This document shows positions 55,343-64,000 of a DNA stretch of 64,000 nt, piece after piece (within the stretch, counting starts at the first letter, position 1; every line of letters begins with the position of its first letter). A program made the position numbers and the translations under genes. The notes under the pieces were generated by a model. The model had not been told where the DNA came from, did not search any database, and saw nothing but the letters and a program-made list of their open reading frames with translations. The stretch lies in contig JAUXYJ010000054.1 in the NCBI GenBank assembly GCA_030694465.1, positions 62,001-126,000 of the forward strand, written 5' to 3'. Origin of the DNA: Deltaproteobacteria bacterium (lineage in GTDB: Bacteria; Myxococcota_A; Polyangia; Polyangiales; Ga0077539).

Positions 55343-58009
55343 CTAACGCTCGTTGGGCATCCTGGCCGGGTCCTCGATCGAATAGCGTCCCGCTGGGGCC
55401 GCACGCTCGTGGATCCATCCTGTGAGCCCGGTAGTCCCGACGCGGGCGATACCGTCCGCGAACCACAGCACATAGGGAGCCCCCTGCGTTGGCGTGGTCT
55501 CGTCTTGGGCCAGGACGAGCGCATCGAGCGCAGCGATCGTGCTCTGACTCTCTCGCGATGCTGGAGCTTGGCGCAACAGCGCTCGACACCCATCACGGAT
55601 CGTGGGCACGGTGTCCGACACGGCACAGCGTCCTAGCAGAAGTCTCGCAGTGCCTGCATTTTCGCTGCCCAACTGTCTAGCCACGAGGGAGGCTGCCATT
55701 CTTCGGACCCACGGCGAGCGGGCCTCGGTCACGAGACGTTGAGCTTCGACGTTGCCACATTGAGCGTCACCCCGCGCAAGCACGGCGAGCGCATTGGCGA
55801 CGCGAGGTGCCGAGCGCGAACGCAACGACTCACACGCAGCCGTAAAGACGCCTTCGGGTGCAGCGCGGTTCGTGCGAAGCAGTCGCGCAGTAGCCCCAAG
55901 CGCGTTGATCGCGAGAGCATCGCGAGGGTCTCTCACCGCGAGCACCAGCGGTCCCCAGCTCACCTCTCCCTGACGAAACTGCTGTGACCAGAGCGACGCT
56001 GCGCGGTGCGCGTCGGTGGCGGTCTCGGTTATGACCTCGGCCATCACACGCGTGAGCGTGACATGGGCTGCGCCTTCGGAGGTCGCGAGCGCGTTGGAGA
56101 GCGCCTCAAGAGCAGCGGATTGAAACGGACCATTGGCAGCAAATTTGCTGCGAATTGCGCTGATGCTCTCATCGTCTCCAAGCGACGCCGTAGCCACAAG
56201 CGCGTCAAGCACCGCGGCCGCAACGTCGGGTCGTGCGCGACCAAGCTCTCGCACGAGCAGCGGCGCGACATCAACACGACGATTGCGTCCCACCATTCGG
56301 CCCAAGGCAAAGAAAGCAGAGCCTCGGTCGATCGGACGATCCCCTTCAAGCGCGCGAATGAGCAAGTCCACCGCCAGCGGACCCCCGTGCCTCGCGAGGG
56401 CGTCCGCTGCGCCGCTGCGTACCTCTTCGTGGCTGTCAGCGAGCGCTGTCACGAGCTGTCTCTCGACACCCTCCACGCCCACCAACGTGAGCGCTCTCGA
56501 CGCCGCGATCCGAATCGAAGGCTGGGGATCTGCCAAAAGCGCCACGAGAACCGTCGCCGCGCGGACGTTGTGAGTCATCCCGATGAGCTCTACGACTGCC
56601 GCCACGGGGTGGTCGCGATGCGACGGGCCGCTCGAACTGCGCGCGCTCAGCGTCTGTGTGGCGTTGTGCTGTTGTGCTTGTCGCAGCATGGTCAACAGTG
56701 GATCAAGCGCCTCGGCTTCGAGCCGCCCAACCCGCGACGACCACTCACGAAGCGCGAGATAAATCCCAGGTCGATAGCTTGGTTGACTCGTCGGGATCAC
56801 CCCGAGCGAGGTCCTCTGTGAGCTCGCGACGACTGGTTGAACAGCGATCCGCAACAGGGCGTGCAGCGCGCGCACCGAGCCCGTGCGACCCAGCGCAAGA
56901 AGCCACGCGTTCTCATTGGCCGGTCGGCTCTGAACCGAGAGCTGCAAGAGCGCCTGCGCAGCGTCGTCGCCTCCGAGGTCTCCGAGCAGCTCACTCGTTG
57001 CGTCTCGGGCCGAGAGCGGCAAGGGCTCGACGATCAGCGCGCCGAGCGCAGCGTGCCATTCGACATTGGGGAGCCTCAGCGCATCCACGGCAGCGCGAGC
57101 GATCTCTTGCGCGCCGCCATTGCGCAACACACGAACGAGCAATCGTGCAGCCTCGTCCCCGCCGATCCGACCAATCGACGCGACCGCCGCGCGCGCCAGC
57201 TCGACGCGCTGAGCCTGGTCTCCGATCGAATCGGTGGCCAGCGCCGCAGGTGCGAGGTCCGTGAGCGCATTGGCAGACCCAATGGCGCCAAGCGCCCGCG
57301 CTGCTGCGACACGGGTCTCTTGATGGGGGTCTCGTAGCGCGCTGACTAGCGGACGCATCCCGCGCTCGTCACCCAGCCGACCCAGCGCGGTAGCCACCAC
57401 CTCGCGGACCTCGGGTGTGGGATCATTGAGCACTCCCAAGAGCGATAGCACCGCGCGCGGATCACCGAGCTCACCCAAAGCACGCGCCGCAGCGATCCGC
57501 ACCTCGGTCTCTTCGTCACCTAGCCGATCCAACAATGACACGACAGAGTCTCGCCCACCTAGGGCGACCACTGCGTCAATCGCGGCCAATTTTACAGCCC
57601 GATCTCGGTCCGAGAGCATCCTCGTCACCTGCGCCAACGCGCTGCGATCTGCCAGCAACGAGAGCGCGCGAATCGCCGCGACCCGCACCGGCGCCGAGCT
57701 CAACTCGAGCCACCGAAGCAAGGGCGCCTGGGCCCCCCGAAGCCGCAGCCGCCCACACTGATCTGCAGCCGCGATGCGCACGATTTCGTCCGGATCCTCG
57801 AGCGCTGCCAGCAACAACCCCGACGCCTCTTGGCCTCCTTGCGCGGCTCGTCTTGCGATGACCTCAACGCGCTGCGCGGAGGAGAGCGAGGCGAGCGTTC
57901 GACCGGGAGTTCCGGCTCCAACGGGCCACTCGATGGCCAGCGCCGGCCCGGCCGTCGCCAAGCACAGCGCCCCTAGTCCCAAAAACACTCGTGGTCGAAG
58001 CGCATGCAC
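55343..58009 (-). CDS. Secreted HEAT-repeat protein
   Basis: 888 residues. The GTG at 58009 gives a signal peptide (HALRPRVFLGLGALCLATAG, PALA). Nearly the whole mature protein is HEAT/PBS-lyase repeats of about 30 residues (LLAALEDPDEIVRIAAADQC, AAIRALSLLADRSALAQVTR, VRIAAARALGELGDPRAVLS, ATALGRLGDERGMRPLVSAL). It is probably a periplasmic or surface scaffold. The C-terminus (PYVLWFADGIARVGTTGLTG) leaves the repeat pattern. It is divergent from the PDZ-thioredoxin gene. Confidence 0.75.
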   Translation of the reverse strand: MHALRPRVFLGLGALCLATAGPALAIEWPVGAGTPGRTLASLSSAQRVEVIARRAAQGGQEASGLLLAALEDPDEIVRIAAADQCGRLRLRGAQAPLLRWLELSSAPVRVAAIRALSLLADRSALAQVTRMLSDRDRAVKLAAIDAVVALGGRDSVVSLLDRLGDEETEVRIAAARALGELGDPRAVLSLLGVLNDPTPEVREVVATALGRLGDERGMRPLVSALRDPHQETRVAAARALGAIGSANALTDLAPAALATDSIGDQAQRVELARAAVASIGRIGGDEAARLLVRVLRNGGAQEIARAAVDALRLPNVEWHAALGALIVEPLPLSARDATSELLGDLGGDDAAQALLQLSVQSRPANENAWLLALGRTGSVRALHALLRIAVQPVVASSQRTSLGVIPTSQPSYRPGIYLALREWSSRVGRLEAEALDPLLTMLRQAQQHNATQTLSARSSSGPSHRDHPVAAVVELIGMTHNVRAATVLVALLADPQPSIRIAASRALTLVGVEGVERQLVTALADSHEEVRSGAADALARHGGPLAVDLLIRALEGDRPIDRGSAFFALGRMVGRNRRVDVAPLLVRELGRARPDVAAAVLDALVATASLGDDESISAIRSKFAANGPFQSAALEALSNALATSEGAAHVTLTRVMAEVITETATDAHRAASLWSQQFRQGEVSWGPLVLAVRDPRDALAINALGATARLLRTNRAAPEGVFTAACESLRSRSAPRVANALAVLARGDAQCGNVEAQRLVTEARSPWVRRMAASLVARQLGSENAGTARLLLGRCAVSDTVPTIRDGCRALLRQAPASRESQSTIAALDALVLAQDETTPTQGAPYVLWFADGIARVGTTGLTGWIHERAAPAGRYSIEDPARMPNER

Positions 58010-58117
58010 AGCGTGCAAGAGTATGTCTGTTCTCGGCCCTCGCTGCTCGCGAAGAAACACCGCCGGGTTGTTCGGGCCGCCGCTGAGCCGCAGAGTCGCG
58101 CATGCTACCCTCTCCCA

Positions 58118-58909
58118 ATGCCTAGATCCCTCGCGGGCGCGCTTGCGCTCGCCATGCTGTTCGCGCCCTCCATGGCCTCGGCCGATCGGCAACACCAACA
58201 AGCCGTCGTGCGTGGGCGCCCCGCCTGGCTCGGAGTGGTCTTTGAAGAGGCTCGGGGTGGGGTGATCGCGAGCCAGGTGGTGGCTGACTCACCAGCAGCT
58301 CGCGCCGGGGTGCGCGTCGGCGACGTTGTGACGCAGCTCGCTGGGCAGGCTGTGTCTACGCCCGAGGCCGCTGTGGCCCTTGTGCGAGGGCGCAGCAGCG
58401 GACAATCGCTCTCGATCACGATCGTCCGAGGCGGGCGCCCCGTCGCGCTCGCCGCGACGCTCGGTGCCGCACCGAGGCTGAGCGATCTGCGAATGCAAGC
58501 GGCTCCGGCGCTCCAGGGCCGCGTCGTCATGGGGAGCTCCAGCGCCGACCTTCGCGCGCTCCGTGGACGTGTCGTGGTCGTTGATTTTTTCGCGAGCTGG
58601 TGTGGCCCCTGTCGCGCGGCGATGCCGTGGCTCGATCGACTGCAGTCACGACACGCCAACGCAGGCCTCACGGTCCTCGGTGTTACCGATGAGTCAGCGA
58701 ACACCACGCGACAGCTGGGGATGGCACTTGGCGTTCGCTACACGCTCGCGTCCGACGCGACCGCGCCTGCGCGTTGGGGCGTCACGGCGTTGCCCTCGAT
58801 GGCGGTGATTGACCGGCGCGGAGTCGTCCGCGAGGTGTTCACTGGGATCGATGAAGAGCAGTCTGCACAGCTCGAAGCGCTGGTCCGTCGGCTGCTTGCA
58901 GAACCGTAG
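58118..58909 (+). CDS. PDZ-thioredoxin (TlpA-like) fusion, exported
   Basis: 263 residues. Signal peptide LAGALALAMLFAPSMASA. A PDZ domain (about 35-115: WLGVVFEEARGGVIASQV, GDVVTQLAGQAVSTPEAA) precedes a TlpA/ResA-type thioredoxin domain with the redox motif WCGPC (C162, C165) in FFASWCGPCRAAMPWL and the cis-Pro segment TALPSMAV. It is probably a periplasmic thiol reductant or oxidant, with the PDZ domain choosing clients. ATG 58118 is used because the signal follows at once. Confidence 0.85.
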   Translation: MPRSLAGALALAMLFAPSMASADRQHQQAVVRGRPAWLGVVFEEARGGVIASQVVADSPAARAGVRVGDVVTQLAGQAVSTPEAAVALVRGRSSGQSLSITIVRGGRPVALAATLGAAPRLSDLRMQAAPALQGRVVMGSSSADLRALRGRVVVVDFFASWCGPCRAAMPWLDRLQSRHANAGLTVLGVTDESANTTRQLGMALGVRYTLASDATAPARWGVTALPSMAVIDRRGVVREVFTGIDEEQSAQLEALVRRLLAEP

Positions 58910-58966
58910 ACATTGCATCGCTGCACTTGACCGCACAAATTGCAGGGCGCAGTCTGCGCGCCTCTG

Positions 58967-60376
58967 ATGAAGTCCGCATGTCTTGTGACCTTTGGCTGCC
59001 AGATGAACGTGCACGATTCGCAGCGCATGGAAGAGCTGCTTCGTGCCGATGGCTACTCGTTTGTTGACGACCCCGAGCAGGCGGATGTCATCGTGCTCAA
59101 CACCTGTTCTGTGCGTGAAAAAGCAGAACAAAAGCTTCGTAGTGAGGCCGGAAGGCTCAAGCGGCTCGACGCGCTCTTGATCATCACGGGCTGCGTCGCG
59201 CAGCAAGAGGGAGAGAGGCTCTTGCGCTCGATGCCCTACATCGACGCGATCTTGGGACCCGACAATTTGCACGAGCTACCGGCCGTACTTCGCACCCTGG
59301 AGGGCGGAGCTCCACCGCAAGTTCGCGCGAGCTTTGACACCGACGCGCCACAGTTTTTGGTGCACCAAGCTGACACGAGCAACACGCCTGTCAGCGCGTA
59401 TGTGACCACCATGAAGGGCTGCAACGAGCGATGCTCGTTTTGCATCGTTCCCTACACACGAGGCCCCGAGCGCTATCGGCAGGCCGATGACATCGTCCAA
59501 GAGATCCAGCGCTTGGCGCTGGGTGGAGTCCGCGAGATCGTGCTCTTGGGACAGACCGTCAACAGCTACCGCGACCCCAGCGTCCCGATGGCCGCAGACG
59601 CCCACCCCGATGAGTCGCAGTTCGCGGCGCTCCTCAGGCGAATCGCTCACGAAGCCCCCTCAATCCGGCGCCTTCGATACACCTCGCCACACCCCCGGCA
59701 CGTCACCCCAGATCTCCTGCGCGCGCACGCCGAAATCGACGTACTCGCGACCCATGTTCACCTCCCGGTTCAGTCTGGCAGCGACCGCCTGCTCAAGCGA
59801 ATGATCCGGCGATACACACGCGAAGAGTACGTTACCCGCGCCAACGCGCTCCGCGCAGCGCGCGCGGGGCTCACCCTCACGACCGACATCATCGTAGGGT
59901 TTCCGGGCGAGACAGACGAAGACTTCGCCAGCACGTTGAGTCTTGTCGACGAAGTGGGTTTCGCCGGTCTTTTCGGCTTCAAGTACTCACCACGCCCCTA
60001 CACGCCGGCGCTCAAGCTGCGCGACGATGTCGCTCCAGAGCTCAAGCAAGAGCGGCTCTTGGCGCTCTTTGAGAAGAGCGAGTCACAGCTCCGCGCGATC
60101 CTCGCGACACGTGTCGGGACACGACAGCAGATCCTCATCGAAGGTCCCTCACGACCAGGGGCCAAGACCCTCGCGGGTCGCACCCTGCACAACGAGATCG
60201 TCCATGTCCCCGAATCGCCCCAGGCGACCATGGGCTCGATCGCCACGGTCGAGGTCCTGCGTGCCAACAAGCACTCACTCGAGGGGCGGATCGAGTCGAT
60301 CGATTTCGCCGGTGAAATTGCTCAGGTTCCGAGCTTTCGCCGGGTCTCGCTTCCGGTGGTGAGCGAGGGCGCATGA
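58967..60376 (+). CDS. miaB: tRNA methylthiotransferase MiaB
   Basis: 469 residues. MiaB is a radical-SAM enzyme that adds a methylthio group to i6A37 of tRNAs. The N-terminal UPF0004 cluster Cys are in CLVTFGCQMNVHD, LNTCSVRE and ITGCVAQQ; the radical-SAM cluster is CNERCSFC; the TRAM domain closes the C-terminus (RVGTRQQILIEGPS). A shorter start at 58940 is unlikely, as ATG 58967 begins the conserved strand. Its stop overlaps the next start by 4 bp. Confidence 0.95.
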   Translation: MKSACLVTFGCQMNVHDSQRMEELLRADGYSFVDDPEQADVIVLNTCSVREKAEQKLRSEAGRLKRLDALLIITGCVAQQEGERLLRSMPYIDAILGPDNLHELPAVLRTLEGGAPPQVRASFDTDAPQFLVHQADTSNTPVSAYVTTMKGCNERCSFCIVPYTRGPERYRQADDIVQEIQRLALGGVREIVLLGQTVNSYRDPSVPMAADAHPDESQFAALLRRIAHEAPSIRRLRYTSPHPRHVTPDLLRAHAEIDVLATHVHLPVQSGSDRLLKRMIRRYTREEYVTRANALRAARAGLTLTTDIIVGFPGETDEDFASTLSLVDEVGFAGLFGFKYSPRPYTPALKLRDDVAPELKQERLLALFEKSESQLRAILATRVGTRQQILIEGPSRPGAKTLAGRTLHNEIVHVPESPQATMGSIATVEVLRANKHSLEGRIESIDFAGEIAQVPSFRRVSLPVVSEGA

Positions 60377-60900
60377 GCGCCAACAAGAGACACCGAGGGC
60401 TCATGATGCCCTTCGAACACCACGTCCCAGCCATCGATCCCACGGCGTTCGTCGCCGAGCAGTCCGCCATCATCGGCGATGTCACGCTCGGTCCCAGCGC
60501 GAGCGTGTGGTTTCAATGCACGGTGCGTGCAGATCAGATGCCCATTCGAATCGGCGCGCGGAGCAACATCCAAGACAACAGCGTGATTCACGTCACGGGC
60601 GGCGTCGCTGGGACCACCGTTGGCGAAGAAGTCACCGTGGGTCACCGCGTGATTCTTCACGCCTGCACGGTGGGCAATCGCGTGCTCGTTGGGATGGGCT
60701 CGATCGTCCTCGACCTCGCTGTAATCGAAGACGACGTCCTCCTCGCGGCAGGATCACTCGTGACGCCTCGCACCGTCTTGCCCTCTGGCTGGCTCTGCAG
60801 AGGAGCTCCGGCCAAACCCGTACGCAAGCTCACCGACGATGACCGCGCGATGATCGCAATGAGCTGGCAGGCCTACGTGGACCTGGGAAATCGCTACTAG
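60373..60900 (+). CDS. Gamma-class carbonic anhydrase family protein
   Basis: 175 residues of left-handed beta-helix hexapeptide repeats (AIIGDVTLGPSASVWFQCTV, GEEVTVGHRVILHACTVGN, VGMGSIVLDLAVIEDDVLLA). The three zinc His are in NSVIHV and GHRVILHA, with the conserved Arg of TVRAD and Gln of NIQDN, so it resembles active gamma carbonic anhydrases of the YrdA/PaaY group. It is coupled to miaB by an ATGA overlap and ends 43 bp from the convergent skp gene. Confidence 0.9.
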   Translation: MSANKRHRGLMMPFEHHVPAIDPTAFVAEQSAIIGDVTLGPSASVWFQCTVRADQMPIRIGARSNIQDNSVIHVTGGVAGTTVGEEVTVGHRVILHACTVGNRVLVGMGSIVLDLAVIEDDVLLAAGSLVTPRTVLPSGWLCRGAPAKPVRKLTDDDRAMIAMSWQAYVDLGNRY

Positions 60901-60943
60901 TGTTCTCGTCCCCATCCGTGCTTGCGCACGCGACGCGCAGCGA

Positions 60944-61558
60944 TCAGTCGCGGGTGCCTGCGTCGCCCTGAGGCGCGCCTCCATCGGCGGACAAGTCGTC
61001 CGAGGGCAAGGGCTGCCAACGTGCGGACGGGTACTGCCGATTGTATTCGCGCACGACCTGGTCGGTGAGCTCAAGCGCGGGCTGGGTGTACACAACGCCT
61101 TGGCGCTCAAAGACCGCCGTGAGGTTTTGTCGCTGCCCAAGCTGCTGAATGACCGTCTGCATATTCGTGTAAATATGCCGAGTCACTCGCGCTTCACGCT
61201 GCGCTAGGTCGTCTTGATACTCAAACGCCACCTGCTGGTACGTCACGAACTGCCGTTGGTACTCTTCGGCTCGCGCGCGCTGCGTCGCTTGGTCCGTCTG
61301 GGCCTGCGTACGCTGCATGTCGTCGCGCATGAGCTTCAGAGCCTTCTGACGCGTATCGAGCTCTTCTTGGCGGCGCTTCCAGAGGTTCTTGACGTACCGA
61401 TTGGCACGCTGACCTTCGTCCGAGCGCAGCACCGCTGAGTTGAGGTCTACGACCGCGAAGCGAACTTGCGCGTAGAGTTTGGGAGCAAGCATTGCGGTCA
61501 TCGCAGCCAGAGGCAGCGTCACGCGCAGCGAAGCAAAGCGGGTTCTACGATCGATCAT
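60944..61558 (-). CDS. skp: OmpH/Skp-family periplasmic chaperone
   Basis: 204 residues. A signal peptide (LPLAAMTAMLAPKLYA) is followed by the OmpH strand RFAVVDLNSAVLRSDEG and a long helical coiled hairpin (YVKNLWKRRQEELDTRQKAL), then strands near the end (LTAVFERQGVVYTQPALEL). Skp carries unfolded outer-membrane proteins to the BAM complex; bamA lies about 470 bp away on the other strand. The C-terminal tail is extended and Asp/Gly-rich. Confidence 0.85.
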   Translation of the reverse strand: MIDRRTRFASLRVTLPLAAMTAMLAPKLYAQVRFAVVDLNSAVLRSDEGQRANRYVKNLWKRRQEELDTRQKALKLMRDDMQRTQAQTDQATQRARAEEYQRQFVTYQQVAFEYQDDLAQREARVTRHIYTNMQTVIQQLGQRQNLTAVFERQGVVYTQPALELTDQVVREYNRQYPSARWQPLPSDDLSADGGAPQGDAGTRD

Positions 61559-61683
61559 GCGACTGAGCGGCTTAGGACGTACGCGATGGTGTGTGAATTC
61601 GCCATCATCGTCATCTTCGAATGGATTGAGTGGAGAGAGGCGAATAACAGAGCAGACCTACAAGTGCGACCGCAGAATCACTT

Positions 61684-61881
61684 TTAGAAGCGAATTCCCT
61701 CTTTGATTCGGTATTTGAGCCAGCGATAACCGAGGGCCGCGGTCCCAACGGTCCCACCGACGATCACCGCGACGGGGGCTGCAACCACGACCGCTGCGAC
61801 GGTGGCTGTGGCGGCGACCGCAGCCACCGCACCCTTCTTTCGAGCTTCTGCTTTTTTTGCTTCTGCCGCTGTGCTTGCCAT
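61684..61881 (-). CDS. Small Ala-rich membrane protein (65 aa)
   Basis: 65 residues. A Lys/Ala-rich N-terminal helix (AEAKKAEARKK) leads into one long Ala/Val transmembrane segment with a Gly-rich turn (VVVAAPVAVIVGGTVGTAAL) and a basic C-terminus. No family is recognised. It lies between skp and bamA in the minus direction. Codon choice and composition look coding, but no strong ribosome-binding site is visible. Confidence 0.45.
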   Translation of the reverse strand: MASTAAEAKKAEARKKGAVAAVAATATVAAVVVAAPVAVIVGGTVGTAALGYRWLKYRIKEGIRF

Positions 61882-62031
61882 AACGCGTAAGGTCTTTCGT
61901 GTTCGTTGAGGTGCGCGACCGAGCTTCGGCCTGGATTCTTACTCCAAAACTGCACATTTGCGCTGGAGCCTCGCTCTTCAAGGTGCAGTGAGTCTAAAGG
62001 CTAGCACGCGAACGGGTGCGCGGACCCAAGC

Positions 62032-64000
62032 ATGCGCGGCTTGCCCATCATGGAGGGGGTACGGTATAGCCCGCCGGCTTTGGTTTCGTATTTCACACGC
62101 GTGCACACGCGCTCAACGCACTCACGCATCGGCTTGACCGTCGGCGCAACGCTGCTCTCCACAGCGGGTCTTCTGGCTTTTCCGTGTGTCGCTCTCGCAC
62201 AGGACGCGGGCACCACGGACGCCGCGACGGCTGCAATTCCCGATGACGACTGGACTGCGGATCCACCCGCGACAGACGCCGGCGCTGCGGACGCCGCGAC
62301 CAGCGACGCGGGTCCCTCGGCCGAGCCTCCAGCGCAGTCAGGGGCATGCGAAGGGCCTCGCGTTTCGCGTGTGCGATGGCGGGGACTTCAACGCGTAAGC
62401 GCGCCCGATGTGAGCACCGCGCTCCGGGTGCGTGAGGGCGTCTGCTTCGAGCGACGGCGTCTGCAGCAAGACGCGCGACTGCTCTGGAACTCAGGATTTT
62501 TTCACGACGTTCAGGTCACCGCGGACCCCGCGCCTGACGGCGGGATCGATGTGCAGTTTGTCGTCGTCGAGCGGCCCAGCCTGCGACAGGTTCGCTTTGT
62601 AGGCCACGACGGCGTCGAAGAAGAGAAGCTCCGCGAGAGCATTGATCTCCGTGAAGGCGCTGTCCTCAATGAGAGCGCAGTGCGCCGCAACGTGCAGCGC
62701 ATTCGCGACATGTATTCAGAGAAGGGCTATTTTCTCGCCGAAGTCCGCTACGAAATCGTGCGCAGGACCGACGCAGAGAACGAGTCCGACGTTGTCTTTA
62801 CGATCCGCGAGAATGCCCAAGTGCAGGTGCGCGCGGTGCACTTTGTCGGCAACCAGAGCATCACGGATGACGAGCTCCGCGCGTCGATCCAGACGCAAGC
62901 TGCCGGGTTTTTCTCATTCTTGACCTCGACCGGGAGCTACCGAGAAGAGGCCTTTCGCAATGACATCGATCTGTTGCACGCGGCCTACTATGACCGTGGA
63001 TTTCTCAACGTAGAGATCGGGACTCCACGTGTCGCGCTCAGCGCAGACCGTCGCTGGTTAGACATCACGGTGCCCGTGCGCGAGGGACCCCGCTATCGCG
63101 TAGGGCGCCTCCAGGTCACCGAGAGTGACGTCGAGAACAACGAGATCGAGCCCCTTGGTGGACGTCGTCGCGTCCGCGAGATGTTTCATTTTAACCCAGG
63201 GGACTGGTTCTCACGCACGACGATTGGCCGGGATATTCTCTCGCTCCAGACCTACTACCGCGACCAAGGGTACGCCAACGTCGAGGTGCGTCCTGACGTG
63301 CAGCCTCGCGCGAGTGGGCAGACCGTTGATCTCAATTTCAACATCCGCCGTGGCGCGCTCACAACGATTCACCGCATTGTCATCCGCGGAAACACCAAGA
63401 CCGCCGACCGGGTCATCCGTCGCGAGCTCGCCATCATTGAGGGCGAACGCTACAGCGAGACGCGCTATCAAGAGTCACGACGTCGCGCGATGGCGCTCGG
63501 CTATTTCGAACGCGTGGAGCTCTCGACCGAGACCGTCGAGGGGCACCCTGACTGGGTCATCGTAAACGTCGAAGTGACGGAGAAACCCACGGGGACTTTT
63601 CAAGTCGGCGCGGGTGTCTCATCGGTCGAGACGTTTATTCTCACAGCGCAGATTCAGCAGCAGAATCTATTTGGTCGCGGTCAGGGGTTCACCCTTCAAG
63701 CGCAGCTGTCTCCGCTTCGCCAGATCTTCGCCTTCCGCTTCGTCGAGCCTTATTTGTTCGACTCGAACTGGACCGGCGCGGTGGACCTCTACAACACGCT
63801 CCGTGCGTTCGCGAACTTCTCTCGCACCGCGACGGGTGGATCCCTCTCGACAGGGTATCCGCTGCTCGGGACCAACGATCTTCGCTTGTCGCTGAGCTAC
63901 ACCGGCGAGTTTGTGGGCGTAAACCGCGGCGGCGCCTCGACGCTTCTGAACGGTCAGACGCTGCCACAAAACATCTCAACGAATCCGCCGATCGAAGGCG
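62032..64000 (+). CDS. bamA: Outer membrane protein assembly factor BamA, 5' part
   Basis: The frame is open from ATG 62032 past the window end. BamA is the Omp85 core that inserts beta-barrel proteins. A signal peptide (GLTVGATLLSTAGLLAFPCV, ALA) starts near residue 35; GTG 62101 would give a shorter N-region and is equally possible. An Ala/Asp/Pro-rich linker is followed by about five POTRA domains (LRQVRFVGHDGVEEEKLRES, VRAVHFVGNQSITDDELRA, IHRIVIRGNTKTADRVIRRE) and the first barrel strands (GTFQVGAGVSSVETFILTAQ, LFGRGQGFTLQAQLS). The barrel is cut by the window edge. Confidence 0.95.
   Translation, partial: MRGLPIMEGVRYSPPALVSYFTRVHTRSTHSRIGLTVGATLLSTAGLLAFPCVALAQDAGTTDAATAAIPDDDWTADPPATDAGAADAATSDAGPSAEPPAQSGACEGPRVSRVRWRGLQRVSAPDVSTALRVREGVCFERRRLQQDARLLWNSGFFHDVQVTADPAPDGGIDVQFVVVERPSLRQVRFVGHDGVEEEKLRESIDLREGAVLNESAVRRNVQRIRDMYSEKGYFLAEVRYEIVRRTDAENESDVVFTIRENAQVQVRAVHFVGNQSITDDELRASIQTQAAGFFSFLTSTGSYREEAFRNDIDLLHAAYYDRGFLNVEIGTPRVALSADRRWLDITVPVREGPRYRVGRLQVTESDVENNEIEPLGGRRRVREMFHFNPGDWFSRTTIGRDILSLQTYYRDQGYANVEVRPDVQPRASGQTVDLNFNIRRGALTTIHRIVIRGNTKTADRVIRRELAIIEGERYSETRYQESRRRAMALGYFERVELSTETVEGHPDWVIVNVEVTEKPTGTFQVGAGVSSVETFILTAQIQQQNLFGRGQGFTLQAQLSPLRQIFAFRFVEPYLFDSNWTGAVDLYNTLRAFANFSRTATGGSLSTGYPLLGTNDLRLSLSYTGEFVGVNRGGASTLLNGQTLPQNISTNPPIEG

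Noticed and set aside
60917..60930. Small hairpin between the carbonic anhydrase and skp genes
   Set aside because: The stem is only 5 bp and no T-run follows, so I do not call a terminator.

Overview
The window is about 64 kb of GC-rich, very gene-dense bacterial DNA. The sequence points to the Myxococcota, probably the Polyangia. Signs are an apparent MYXO-CTERM-type sorting tail on one exported protein, a MopE-type Cys/Asp/Asn motif, many Ser/Ala/Pro-rich lipoproteins of unknown function, two large eukaryotic-like kinase-fold proteins with long C-terminal extensions, and long runs of genes joined by ATGA/GTGA overlaps. This placement is inference from gene content; no rRNA is present. I saw no tRNA, CRISPR array, insertion sequence or phage gene. 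The window looks like ordinary chromosome.

Layout. 1-198: start of a 2OG-Fe(II) oxygenase (minus). 370-1770: HflX. 1826-7031: a translationally coupled run of envelope genes (gluzincin-like zinc protease lipoprotein, small lipoprotein, unknown, a lipoprotein with a carboxypeptidase-regulatory-like domain, unknown), then an unknown gene to 7695. 7704-15201: a short-chain dehydrogenase, a MYXO-CTERM protein, two membrane proteins, an L,D-transpeptidase lipoprotein and a Pro-rich exported protein. 15474-25000: a HEAT-repeat protein, a MopE/DUF2135 lipoprotein, a degenerate kinase, an RseP-type site-2 protease and a secreted transglutaminase. 25005-30388 (minus): lipoprotein-uvrC-atpZ-atpI-atpB-atpE, ending in a convincing intrinsic terminator. 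30698-35470: lon, a lipoprotein, pyrD. 35459-41904 (minus): a compact five-gene operon of two AAA+ ATPases, two Cys-rich proteins and an unknown. 41995-43696: maf, the PLP-binding yggS-type gene and zapA. 43800-48843 (minus): unknown, GH35-like TIM barrel, roadblock protein, PpiC-type lipoprotein and two membrane proteins. 48925-55327: a zinc-ribbon kinase/ATPase fusion, the catalytic subunit of a B12-dependent mutase, a membrane protein and a QueD/PTPS homologue. 55343-64000: secreted HEAT protein, PDZ-thioredoxin fusion, miaB, gamma carbonic anhydrase, Skp/OmpH, a small membrane protein and the 5' part of bamA.

How the genes fit together. Much of the window serves the cell envelope: BamA and Skp, RseP, L,D-transpeptidase, lipoproteins, exported redox and isomerase proteins. 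The rest is housekeeping: Lon, UvrC, HflX, MiaB, PyrD, F0 subunits, Maf, ZapA.

The best candidate for an undescribed system is the five-gene operon at 35459-41904. It pairs a Ycf46-like AAA+ protein with a TPR-fused ClpA/C-like protein. The second ATPase ring of that protein has lost its Walker A Thr, Walker B Glu and the FRNR-type arginines, yet it keeps an LGF tripeptide where ClpA/C/X carry the ClpP-docking loop. Between the two ATPases lie two Cys-rich, probably zinc-binding proteins.
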